The notes beneath the pieces were generated by a model, which saw only the letters and a program-made list of their open reading frames with translations, was not told the origin of the DNA and searched no databases. From Streptosporangium roseum DSM 43021 (lineage in GTDB: Bacteria; Actinomycetota; Actinomycetes; Streptosporangiales; Streptosporangiaceae): a stretch of DNA of 64,000 nt. Positions 50,262-58,307 of the stretch are shown here, in pieces. The stretch covers positions 248,001-312,000 of the forward strand of contig NC_013595.1 in NCBI RefSeq assembly GCF_000024865.1, read 5' to 3'. The translations under genes and the position numbers were made by a program. Positions within the stretch are counted from its first letter, which is position 1. Each line of letters starts with the position of its first letter.

Positions 50262-50962
50262 ACGTCGTACTTGTCGTGGTGGAGGAACTCGTTGATGTAT
50301 TTCTGCCGGCCGAGTGGTGTCAGATCGAGGTAGTTGTACGTGCCGACCAGTAGATCGGCACCCCGCCCGTACGTCGAGTAGGTGTGGAACACGCTGTCGC
50401 CGTCGCGCAGGAAGACGCTCATGCCGTGCCCGTCGCCCTTCACGAAGAAGGCCAGGCCCTCCCGCATGAGCGTCGCCTTGTCCTTGTAGTTGTACTCGAC
50501 GGGCGCGACGGACTCGTCCATCGTGGCGTTGAAGTCGTAGTTGAAGTCGCTCCTGTACGACGAGTACCACGGCACCGTCCAGCCCATGCGCGCCCTGAAC
50601 CGCTCGATGCCGGCCAGCGGCGCACGGGAGGCGAGGACCAGCGAGGTGTCGCGCGCGTGCAGATGCGACAGGTGGCCGATGTTGTCGACCAGGAGCGAGC
50701 AGCTCGCGCAGCCCTCGTCGGTGTCCCAGAGCCACATGAAGTGGTAGACGATGAGCTGGCGGCGGCCGTCGAACAGCCCCGGCAGATCCACCTCGCCGTC
50801 CGGGCCGTCGAAGACGTAGTCCTTGTCCACCTTGACCATGGGCAGCCCGCGGCGTTCCTCGGTGACCACGTCCCGCATGCGGGTGAACTCCTTCTCTTTC
50901 GCGAGAAGCTCCTTGCGAGCGGTCAGCCACTCGTCTCGGGACACGACCTGGGGAAGATCCAT
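50258..50962 (-). CDS. DUF899 thioredoxin-like protein
   Basis: A 234-residue protein. VVSRDEWLTARKELLAKEKE followed by FTRMRDVVTEERRGLPMV, and later WLWDTDEGCASCSLLVDNIG with a CxxC-like pair, match the DUF899 family, which has a thioredoxin fold. Function unknown. ATG 50962 follows GGAGAAGGAG; downstream end overlaps the ACT gene by 4 bp in convergent orientation. Confidence 0.88.
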   Translation of the reverse strand: MDLPQVVSRDEWLTARKELLAKEKEFTRMRDVVTEERRGLPMVKVDKDYVFDGPDGEVDLPGLFDGRRQLIVYHFMWLWDTDEGCASCSLLVDNIGHLSHLHARDTSLVLASRAPLAGIERFRARMGWTVPWYSSYRSDFNYDFNATMDESVAPVEYNYKDKATLMREGLAFFVKGDGHGMSVFLRDGDSVFHTYSTYGRGADLLVGTYNYLDLTPLGRQKYINEFLHHDKYDV

Positions 50963-51073
50963 CTGCTCTCCTTCTCCGGGAGCTCGGCGAGTGCGGCGTC
51001 CGCGCCGTCGTCCACGGTCACGGCATGAACCCGGGAACCCGGGAATCCGGGAACCCAGGAAGACGGCGGCGGC

Positions 51074-51955
51074 TCAGTCGGGGCGTGACAGCGGATACGA
51101 GTTCGACGGCAGGCGCACGGCGCGGAGGAACGCGGGCAGCAGCCATGGCCGGGGGCCTGCGACGCGGACCTTGCCGGTGAGCGCGGCACGCACCTTGCCG
51201 ACCCGGCCGAACAGCATCAGGTTGAGTGTCGCCGGATCGAAGGACAGGCGCACGTCGGTGCCGCCGCCCGGCTCCTCGACCGACACCCGGCCGTCGCGGA
51301 GCACCAGCGTCACGGGGACGGTGTGCCTGGAGCGGAACTCGACCGCGATGCGGCGCCCGCGCGCGGGCTCTCCCGTGTCCAGCAGCCGCCCGATGTCGTG
51401 GCGGAGCACTCCGATGAGGAACATGTCGAAGAACAGGGCGGCGTCCTGCGGCGGCATCGCCCAGTGGGCGCCGGTGGCGCGGGCGATGTCCCACCCGTGG
51501 ATCATCAGTTCGTTGATCAGGTGAGCGAGGACTCCCGCGGCGGGGACCCGGGCCCCGCCGAGCCAGGTCACCGGCGTCGCGGGGTCGAGGTGCTCGCCCG
51601 CTCGCAGGATGCGGTCGATGTCGGCGCGGAGCCGCCGGCCGAGCACCTGCGGATCCCGTTCGGTGAAGTCTCGCAGGACCATGTCGTTGAGACGGGCGAC
51701 GGTGTCCACCGTGGCGGCCAGGATGTGACCTTCGAGGGCGGGGAACGGGTGGGGGAGCTCGTCGGGCCGCAGGATCGAGGCGTACAGCGAGGCGATGGTC
51801 GCCACGTGGGCGGCGGTGTCGGCCACGGACCAGTCGGCGGTCACCTTGGCCCGGGGGTCCCGCGAGGAGGAGACCATTTCGACGAACCGGTCGCCGGTCT
51901 CCCTGAGAGAATCACGTGTCGCCGACCATCGGCTGTGCATGATTTTCGCGGCCAC
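51074..51955 (-). CDS. Maleylpyruvate isomerase-family mycothiol-dependent protein
   Basis: A 293-residue protein with a DinB/MDMPI helical-bundle N-domain: DWSVADTAAHVATIASLYAS and AHLINELMIHGWDIARATG carry the metal-binding His residues (about 50, 149 and 153). Its C-terminal domain (about 200-285) is SCP2-like. Such enzymes use mycothiol in isomerisation or detoxification. GTG 51955 has GGGGGGAA four bases upstream. Divergent from the TIR-WD40 gene across 230 bp. Confidence 0.8.
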   Translation of the reverse strand: MAAKIMHSRWSATRDSLRETGDRFVEMVSSSRDPRAKVTADWSVADTAAHVATIASLYASILRPDELPHPFPALEGHILAATVDTVARLNDMVLRDFTERDPQVLGRRLRADIDRILRAGEHLDPATPVTWLGGARVPAAGVLAHLINELMIHGWDIARATGAHWAMPPQDAALFFDMFLIGVLRHDIGRLLDTGEPARGRRIAVEFRSRHTVPVTLVLRDGRVSVEEPGGGTDVRLSFDPATLNLMLFGRVGKVRAALTGKVRVAGPRPWLLPAFLRAVRLPSNSYPLSRPD

Positions 51956-52187
51956 GCTTTCCCCCCAGGATTTCTCCGGACGCGGTCATGTTAACAATCG
52001 GCCGGGGCGGCGCTTTTATTCTGGATTGCGCATTTATCGCGCCAGGGAATCGACGTGCCGGGCCGGGACGGGGCTCCGGAATTCCCGGTACGGCACGGGC
52101 CTGATGCGGACCTCGCGGGCCAACCGGCGTTCCCTCCCGGACGTCCTATCCCCGCCAGCGATGGATCGGGTGCGCCGGAGGCCAGAT

Positions 52188-54962
52188 ATGACCGAACCCT
52201 CCTCTTCCATGGAAGACACGAAAGCGGGCGGCAGGGAAACGGCGAAACGCTACGCCGCCTTCATCTCCTACTCGCACGCCGCCGACGGCAAGCTCGCACC
52301 CGCCGTTCAGGAAGGACTCGGGCGACTCGCGAAACCCTGGAACAGGCGCCGGGCGCTCAACATCTTCCGGGACGCCTCGGGGCTGGCCGTCACCCCGGAC
52401 CTGTGGAACGACCTCCGCACCGCTCTCGACTCCTCGGCCTGGCTGGTGATCATGGCCTCTCCCGAGGCGGCAGCGTCCGAGGGGGTCGGCAAGGAGATCC
52501 TCCACTGGCTGTCCACCCGGACCCCGGACCGGATCCTGCTCGTCGTCACCGGCGGCACGCTGAGGTGGGACAGCCGGGCCGGTGACTTCGACCGGGAGGC
52601 GTCGACGGCGGTCCACCCCGCGCTGTACGGCCGGCTGCGCGTCGAGCCGCGCCACGTCGACATGTCGTGGGCGAGAGATTCCGACCGGCTGACCCTGCGC
52701 GACAGCGTCTTCCGGGACCAGGTCGCCGAGATCGCCGCGCCCCTGCACGGTCTCACCAAGGACGAGCTCGACAGCGCCGACATCCGGGAGGAACGGCGTG
52801 TGCGCAGGCTCGTGCGCCTGACCATCGGCAGCCTGTCGATCCTGCTTGTCGCCGCTCTCGTCGCGACGGTGCTGGCCGTGAACGCCCTGGGAACCGCCAA
52901 CCGGCAACTGAAGATCGCCACCGCGCGCTTCATGGCCGACCGCGGCGCGCTGATCGGCGACTCCGACCCTGTCCTGTCCCAGCTCCTCGCCGTCGCCGCC
53001 ACCCGCGTCGACCCCCTCAACGCCGACGGCCGGCACGGCATGATGGCGGCCCTGGCCAGGCCGGGCCGCGGTGAGCTGCTCGGTCATACCGGCGGCGTGA
53101 TGTCGGCCCAGTTCAGCCCCGACGGCCGGAGCGTCGTCACGGCCGGCCTCGACGGAACCGTACGCCTGTGGGACAGATCGTCCAGGAAGCAGATCGGATC
53201 ACCGCTGACCGAGCCCGCGGAGAGGTACACCTCGGCGGCGTTCAGCCCGGACGGCGGCCTGCTCGTGACCACGAGCCTCAGCGGCTCGGTCCGGCTGTGG
53301 GATCTCGCACGCCGCCGGCCGCTGGGCTCCCCGCTCACCGGTCACACGGGCTGGGTCTACACCGCGGCGTTCAGCCACGACGGCCGCCGGCTGGTCACGG
53401 CCGGTGAGGACGGTACGGCCCGGCTGTGGGACGTGGCCACGCACCGGCAGGAAGGCGTGCTGGTCCGCCGAGGCCGGGTGATCTCCGCGGCGTTCAGCCC
53501 GGACGACCGCCTGCTGGCGACCGTGGGGGATGCGGAGGACGAGGGCGTGATCCAGCTGTGGGACACCCGGACCCGCCGGCGGATCGGCGGCGCGTTGAAG
53601 GGGCGCAACGGTTTCGTCGCCACCGTGGCGTTCAGCCCGGACGGGCGCCGGCTGGCCACGGGAGGCAACGACTACGCCACGCAGCTGTGGGATGTGACCA
53701 CCCGCCGGGAGGTGGGGACCGGTCTGGCCGGCCACGGCGGCGCTGTGACGGCTGTGCGGTTCAGCCCCGACGGAAGCGTCCTGGCCACCAGCAGCGCGGA
53801 CGGCCTGGCCCGGCTGTGGGACGCGGCCTCCGGTGCGCAGATCGGTACGCTGACCGGCCACACCGGCTACGTCACCTCGCTCGCGTTCAGTCCCGACGGC
53901 CGGGAACTCGTCACCGCGAGCCGCGACGACACCGCACGGCTGTGGGACGTCTCGGTCCACCGGCAGCTGGGCGCGGCGCTCACCGGGGGCTCCGGTCCCG
54001 TCGGCTCGGTGTCGTTCAGCCCTGACGGCAGGCGGCTCGCGACGGCCCACGCCGACGGCGTCGCCCGAGTGTGGGAGGTCGCCGCGACCCCGCCGAGGAG
54101 CGTCGCGCTGACCGGCCACACCGGTGCCGTGATGGTCGCGAGGTTCAGTCCCGACGGCCGCACGCTGGCCACCGCGGGTGAGGACGGCACGGTCCGGCTG
54201 TGGGACGCGGCCTCCCGCGAGCAGATCGGGACGCTGTCCGGGCATGAGGGGCGCACGTTCGTCCTCGCCTTCGGCGCGGACGGAAAGACCCTCTTCGCCT
54301 CCGGCGGGGACAACGTCGTCCGTCAGTGGGATGTCCGTACGGGGCGCCGGACCGGGATCTCCATGGCCGGGCACGCCAAGGAGGTGATCCACATGGTGCC
54401 GAGCCCGGACGGCCGGACCCTGCTCACCTCGGCCGCCGGCACGACGCGCCTGTGGGACACGGGCACGGGCCGGCAGCTCGGCGCCGCCCTGAGGGGCGCC
54501 GAGGATCCCTTCGTCGCCGTCGCGTTCAGCCCGGACGGCCGCACGCTGGCCGCCACCGACAGTCACAACCGGCTGGTCCTGCTCGACGTCGCCACCCGTA
54601 AACAGGTCGGCGCGTCCATGCTCGGCCATACGGGCCCGGTGTACGCCGTGGCGTTCAGCCCCGACGGGAAGACCGTCGCGACCGCAGGCGAGGACCGGTC
54701 GGTGAGACTGTGGGACGTCGAGACGCACCGGCAGATCGGCAGGCCGATCAATGGTCATGACGGAGCCGTCCAGGCGATCGCCTTCGCCCCCACCGGTCGG
54801 CTCGTGGCCACCGCCGGGGTCGACGGGACGGCGCGTGTCTGGAACGTCTCCGAGGTGGTCGACGTCCTGTCCCAGACCTGCGCGGTGGCGGGCCGTCCCA
54901 TCAGTCCAGAGGAGTGGCGGCTCTACGCGCAGGACCTCCCCTACCAGCGGGTCTGCCCCTGA
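52188..54962 (+). CDS. TIR - transmembrane - 14x WD40 repeat protein
   Basis: A 924-residue membrane-anchored signalling protein. N-terminal TIR domain (21-165) starts YAAFISYSHAADGKLAPAVQ and keeps Glu103 in SEGVGKEILHW at the usual catalytic position. A TM follows (211-231, LTIGSLSILLVAALVATVLA), then a helical linker and about 14 WD40 units (about 297-905), each with FSPDGR and R-LWD; 14 units suggest two seven-bladed propellers. TIR domains of this type cleave NAD+ or make cyclic-ADPR-type signals in antiphage defence; the propellers would sense the trigger. ATG 52188 follows GGAGG by six bases. It stands alone. Confidence 0.9.
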   Translation: MTEPSSSMEDTKAGGRETAKRYAAFISYSHAADGKLAPAVQEGLGRLAKPWNRRRALNIFRDASGLAVTPDLWNDLRTALDSSAWLVIMASPEAAASEGVGKEILHWLSTRTPDRILLVVTGGTLRWDSRAGDFDREASTAVHPALYGRLRVEPRHVDMSWARDSDRLTLRDSVFRDQVAEIAAPLHGLTKDELDSADIREERRVRRLVRLTIGSLSILLVAALVATVLAVNALGTANRQLKIATARFMADRGALIGDSDPVLSQLLAVAATRVDPLNADGRHGMMAALARPGRGELLGHTGGVMSAQFSPDGRSVVTAGLDGTVRLWDRSSRKQIGSPLTEPAERYTSAAFSPDGGLLVTTSLSGSVRLWDLARRRPLGSPLTGHTGWVYTAAFSHDGRRLVTAGEDGTARLWDVATHRQEGVLVRRGRVISAAFSPDDRLLATVGDAEDEGVIQLWDTRTRRRIGGALKGRNGFVATVAFSPDGRRLATGGNDYATQLWDVTTRREVGTGLAGHGGAVTAVRFSPDGSVLATSSADGLARLWDAASGAQIGTLTGHTGYVTSLAFSPDGRELVTASRDDTARLWDVSVHRQLGAALTGGSGPVGSVSFSPDGRRLATAHADGVARVWEVAATPPRSVALTGHTGAVMVARFSPDGRTLATAGEDGTVRLWDAASREQIGTLSGHEGRTFVLAFGADGKTLFASGGDNVVRQWDVRTGRRTGISMAGHAKEVIHMVPSPDGRTLLTSAAGTTRLWDTGTGRQLGAALRGAEDPFVAVAFSPDGRTLAATDSHNRLVLLDVATRKQVGASMLGHTGPVYAVAFSPDGKTVATAGEDRSVRLWDVETHRQIGRPINGHDGAVQAIAFAPTGRLVATAGVDGTARVWNVSEVVDVLSQTCAVAGRPISPEEWRLYAQDLPYQRVCP

Positions 54963-55010
54963 TCCGGCGAGCTCCGGGCGACGGCGGACCAGGGGCCGCC
55001 CTCGGCCGCC

Positions 55011-55190
55011 GGTTGGGGTGAGCGGTCGGCGGTTGTGGCCGGGGGCCGGTGGGGTGAGTGGTCGGCGGTTGTGGCCGGGGGCCGGTGGGGTGAGTGGTCG
55101 GCGGTTGTGGCCGGGGGCCGGTGGGGTGAGTGGTCGGCGGTTATAGCCGGGGCCGGTGCTGTGAGCGGTCGGCCGCTACGGCCGGGGGCC
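55011..55190. repeat. Five 36-bp tandem repeats overlapping the end of a TetR gene
   Basis: Unit GGTGGGGTGAGTGGTCGGCG continuing GTTGTGGCCGGGGGCC, starting at 55011, 55048, 55084, 55120 and 55155 (first unit 37 bp, fourth 35 bp). Copies two and three are identical by eye; the last is diverged and contains the stop codon of the minus-strand TetR gene. No secondary-structure or coding role is obvious. Confidence 0.88.
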
Positions 55191-55811
55191 GGTGAGGCCG
55201 TGCCGGAGCAGGCCGGTGAGGGTGTCGATCGCCTCGTCATCCCCGAGGACCCGGCCGATGGGTTCTCCGCCGCCGCCGGCCCAGACCGCGCAGAACCCTT
55301 CAAGCAGGGCGTTGAAGGCCGATGCCAGGACGGCGGGATCGCCGGGTAGGTCGAACCCGGCGGCCTGGAGCCGCTGGAGGTGCTCGCGCATGGTCTGCAG
55401 CTGGGCGTGCCTGATCTGTGCCACCCGCTCGGCGAACTCCGGGTCGACCAGTGCGGCCTGGCCCAGCGCATGGATCTCGGGGAGGTGCGCCCGGTAGGTG
55501 TGCCAGTACGTGGCCACGCGGGCGCGCAGGGCCGGCTCCTTCGACAGGTCGTCGCCCGCCTCATGGGTCGACAGCTCCTCGCCCGCCTGGGCGAACCAGT
55601 CGGCCAGCAGCGCCTGGAGCACCTCCTCCTTGCTCGCGAAGTGCTTGTAGAACGAGCCGGCGGAGCGTCCCGCCTCCGCGGTGATGTCGGTGATCTTGGT
55701 GTTGAGATAGCCGTTGCGGGCGAACACCCGGCGGGCGGCCTCCTTCAGCGCGACCTCGGTCTGCGCGGCCTTGGCCTTACGGCTTGCGGCCGTCGGCTCG
55801 GATGCGGACAC
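55176..55811 (-). CDS. TetR-family repressor
   Basis: A 211-residue TetR regulator: helix-turn-helix at about 24-66 (VFARNGYLNTKITDITAEAG then RSAGSFYKHFASKEEVL), C-terminal ligand domain to the end (ALLEGFCAVWAGGGGEPIGR). GTG 55811 has GGGGGG upstream; longer open frames run into the neighbouring gene. Divergent from the alpha/beta hydrolase across an inverted repeat that is the probable operator. Its last codons lie in a tandem-repeat array, so the C-terminal GLTGPRP may have been altered by repeat expansion. Confidence 0.88.
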   Translation of the reverse strand: MSASEPTAASRKAKAAQTEVALKEAARRVFARNGYLNTKITDITAEAGRSAGSFYKHFASKEEVLQALLADWFAQAGEELSTHEAGDDLSKEPALRARVATYWHTYRAHLPEIHALGQAALVDPEFAERVAQIRHAQLQTMREHLQRLQAAGFDLPGDPAVLASAFNALLEGFCAVWAGGGGEPIGRVLGDDEAIDTLTGLLRHGLTGPRP

Positions 55812-55838
55812 GCGCCCCCCTTGACAGGTCGACTCCCG

Positions 55839-55877
55839 TTCAGTGAATCTATATTCAGCGAATTCGGATTCACTGAA
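55839..55877. promoter_or_regulatory. TetR operator between TetR and hydrolase genes
   Basis: TTCAGTGAATC (55839-55849) and GATTCACTGAA (55867-55877) are perfect 11-bp inverted arms; between them lies TTCAGCGAATTCG, a third related half-site. An AT-rich, multi-half-site operator in the divergent promoter. Confidence 0.75.
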
Positions 55878-55919
55878 AACTGGTTCATACACAGTATGAC
55901 CTATCGAGAGGGCGAAACC

Positions 55920-56798
55920 ATGGGCACCGCGAGCCACGGAGACATCGAACTCGCCTACGAGACCTTCGGTCCCCCCGACGGGGAGCCGCTGCTGCTGATC
56001 AGCGGAACCGGGGTCCAGATGCTGATCTTTCCCGAGGACCTGTGCCACGCGCTCGTCGATCTCGGCTTCCAGGTCGCCAGGTTCGACAACCGTGACACCG
56101 GCCTGTCCACCCACCTGGCGGACGCGCCGGCGCCGGGCTGGTTCACGACCATGATCCGCCCGTCTTCGGCGCCCTACCGGCTGGAGGACATGGCCGGGGA
56201 CGCCGTCGCGGTGCTGGACGCGCTGGGGTGGGAGTCGGCGCACCTGGTCGGCACCTCGCTGGGCGGGATGATCGCCCAGACCCTCGCCATCCGGCACCCC
56301 TCCCGGGTGCGCACCCTCACCTCGATCATGTCCACCCCCGCGGCCCGGATCGGCACCATGCCCAAGATGGCCACCCTGAAGGCGATCCTGAAAATCTCGG
56401 GCATGCCGGTGACCAGCCCGGACCAGGCGGCGCAGGAGGCGGTGGCGATGAAGAGGCTCATCGGCTCCCCGCGCTACCCCTTCGACGAGCGGGAGGTGGG
56501 CGACATCGGCCGCCGGTCCTACGAGCGCCACCCCGGAACCCCCGAAGGCGACGCGCGCCAGCGCGCCGCGGTCGCCGTCTCCGGAGACCGGCGCAGGGCG
56601 CTGGCCAAGGTGCGGATCCCCACCCTCGTCCTGCACGGCGAGGACGACCCGATCATCCGGCTCAGGGCCGGTCGGGCCACGGCGGACGCCATCCCCGGCG
56701 CACGGCTGGTCACCTATCCCGGCATGGGTCACGACCTGCCCAGAGCCCTCTGGCCGTCCATCCTCGACCAGATCCGCTCCCTCGCGCTCGCGCGCTGA
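55920..56798 (+). CDS. Alpha/beta-hydrolase
   Basis: A 292-residue hydrolase: oxyanion region LLLISGTGVQM, nucleophile elbow VGTSLGGM (Ser near 104), acid-bearing LVLHGEDDPII and a final GMGHDLPRALW with the catalytic His. It is of the general esterase/epoxide hydrolase/haloperoxidase type; substrate unknown. ATG 55920 with GAGAGGG upstream is preferred to an in-frame ATG at 55896. Under control of the divergent TetR via the operator at 55839. Confidence 0.85.
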   Translation: MGTASHGDIELAYETFGPPDGEPLLLISGTGVQMLIFPEDLCHALVDLGFQVARFDNRDTGLSTHLADAPAPGWFTTMIRPSSAPYRLEDMAGDAVAVLDALGWESAHLVGTSLGGMIAQTLAIRHPSRVRTLTSIMSTPAARIGTMPKMATLKAILKISGMPVTSPDQAAQEAVAMKRLIGSPRYPFDEREVGDIGRRSYERHPGTPEGDARQRAAVAVSGDRRRALAKVRIPTLVLHGEDDPIIRLRAGRATADAIPGARLVTYPGMGHDLPRALWPSILDQIRSLALAR

Positions 56799-56867
56799 GG
56801 TCCCCTGCGCGCATCGGGCAGGACACGGGCGGCCGCGCCGGCCCGGCGGATCAGGCCGGCGCCGAGG

Positions 56868-57374
56868 TCACTGACGCGTCATCGCGTCGAGGGTCTCGGT
56901 CATGTGCTTGCGCAGCTCGCCCATCCGCACGTCGAGGATGACCGAGGCGATCTCGGGGTTGCCCTCGATCATCTCGCGCAGACCGCTCTGACCGGGACCG
57001 TGGACGAAGCTGTGCCGGACCAGGGTCTGCCCCGGCGAGTCGCCCGGCTCCAGCTCGTAGCGCCACCTCGACGAGGGGCGGTCCGGGTTCTCGTCGCGGT
57101 CGAGCACCAACCACGCGAACGTGCGCGGGCGCTCCACCTCGGTGATCATGCATGTCACCGTCCAGACCCTGCCCTGCCGGCGGTTGCGCCCCTGGAACCG
57201 CTGGCCCTCCCGCAACGCCGGAGCGCCGGTGCCGATCCAGGCCCCCTCCTCGCACTCCGGGCTCCACTCGCCGATGCGGGGCACGGCCGTGATGAGGTCC
57301 CACAGCCGCTCGGGCGGGACGCCGACGGTGATCTCCAGGTCCACCCCGGCGCCGGTGATGCCGTAGTCCTCCAT
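56868..57374 (-). CDS. SRPBCC-family protein (polyketide cyclase-like)
   Basis: A 168-residue START/SRPBCC fold protein: VDLEITVGVPPERLWDLITA VPRIGEWSPECEEG at the start and TCMITEVERPRTFAWLVLDR in the middle. The cavity of this family binds lipids, polyketides or other hydrophobic ligands. ATG 57374 is the first start; the C-terminal helix ends HMTETLDAM. Convergent with the alpha/beta hydrolase. Confidence 0.85.
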   Translation of the reverse strand: MEDYGITGAGVDLEITVGVPPERLWDLITAVPRIGEWSPECEEGAWIGTGAPALREGQRFQGRNRRQGRVWTVTCMITEVERPRTFAWLVLDRDENPDRPSSRWRYELEPGDSPGQTLVRHSFVHGPGQSGLREMIEGNPEIASVILDVRMGELRKHMTETLDAMTRQ

Positions 57375-57783
57375 GCCAACCTCCGCAAGCTCACGGCACG
57401 CCGGGTGGTGCCTTCATCGTCGATCGACTCCTACGATGAACGATCAGCCCGCCCGTGGACAGAGGTCTCACCCCCCTACCTTGTCCGGCGGCCCCCCACA
57501 CCGGATGACGCCCGGCCTCTTCCCGATCGCGGTGGGAGTGGAGGCCCTCCCTCTACTCGTCTTATAAATCGGATTTATGAGTTTAAATTAGATATATCTT
57601 GCTAAATCGGATAATTCATCCATGGTGGCCGTATGGCGTGGCCTGTTGCGCGGCCGATCCGCTGAGCCCGCGGGGGAAACGGGCGCTTATGCGACTTGGC
57701 GTTCATTGCGGTCGGCATGCCGAGTACGGGTAAGTTACATGGCGGTGGACAGCGGTTCGCACCGGGCGTCGAGCGGAGGCATC
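57375..57783. promoter_or_regulatory. AT-rich promoter region before the TIR gene pair
   Basis: 409 bp with no gene. Bases 57561-57615 form a strikingly AT-rich island in this GC-rich genome, with two copies of TAAATCGGAT (57565 and 57603) and a perfect palindrome ATAAATC-G-GATTTAT (57564-57578). It is the likely promoter and silencing region (Lsr2-type xenogeneic silencers favour such DNA) for the downstream TIR genes. Confidence 0.6.
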
Positions 57784-58257
57784 ATGGCGGAGAACGGCCC
57801 GGTGGTGAGCCACACAAAGGATTTCTTCGTCACCTACAACGGCAAGGACGAGCCCTGGGCCACGTGGATCGCCGCGACGCTGGAGACGGCCGGATACACC
57901 ACGACGATCCAGGCATGGGATTTCCGGCCGGGCGACAATTTCATGGCGGCCATGGATCACGCGTTGACCATGTGCCGGCACACCCTGGGCGTGCTCTCGC
58001 CTGACTACCTGACCTCGCTGTTCACCCGCGCGGAGTGGACCGCGGCCTACCGCCAGACGCTGCTCGGCAAGACCCGCGGGTTCGTCCCGGTCCGGGTGGC
58101 CGAGTGTGACGTGGCCCCGCTGCTCGGGCCGCTGGTCTACATCGACCTGGTGGACGTCGAGGAGGCCGAGGCCCGTGACCGGCTGCTGGAGGGGGTCGCC
58201 GAGCGGACGGCCCGGCCGTCCGGCAGTCCCCGCTATCCGGGTGGCCCGCGCCCCTGA
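57784..58257 (+). CDS. Stand-alone TIR-domain protein
   Basis: A 157-residue protein consisting of one TIR domain: KDFFVTYNGKDEPWATWIAA, WDFRPGDNFMAAMDHALTMC and LSPDYLTSLFTRAEWTAAYR, with Glu84 in the AEW motif at the catalytic position for NAD+ hydrolysis, then a short Pro/Arg-rich tail. ATG 57784 has GGAGG at 57775-57779; a longer in-frame upstream stretch is not protein-like. It ends 50 bp before a TIR-STAND gene whose TIR is clearly related (shared WDF-PG and HT-GVLSPDY), so the two are cotranscribed and probably cooperate. Confidence 0.85.
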   Translation: MAENGPVVSHTKDFFVTYNGKDEPWATWIAATLETAGYTTTIQAWDFRPGDNFMAAMDHALTMCRHTLGVLSPDYLTSLFTRAEWTAAYRQTLLGKTRGFVPVRVAECDVAPLLGPLVYIDLVDVEEAEARDRLLEGVAERTARPSGSPRYPGGPRP

Positions 58258-58307
58258 CACCGCGCTGAGAAACAGGATCATGGCGGACGCGGAGAGCGGG
58301 AGGGCCG

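Noticed and set aside
51795..52187. N-terminal extension of the TIR-WD40 protein
   Set aside because: In-frame but lies in the divergent promoter; the ATG at 52188 has GGAGG at proper distance and the TIR starts soon after.
55011..55190. CRISPR or coding repeats
   Set aside because: Perfectly contiguous 36-bp units without spacers; frames through them have no protein features beyond the TetR tail.
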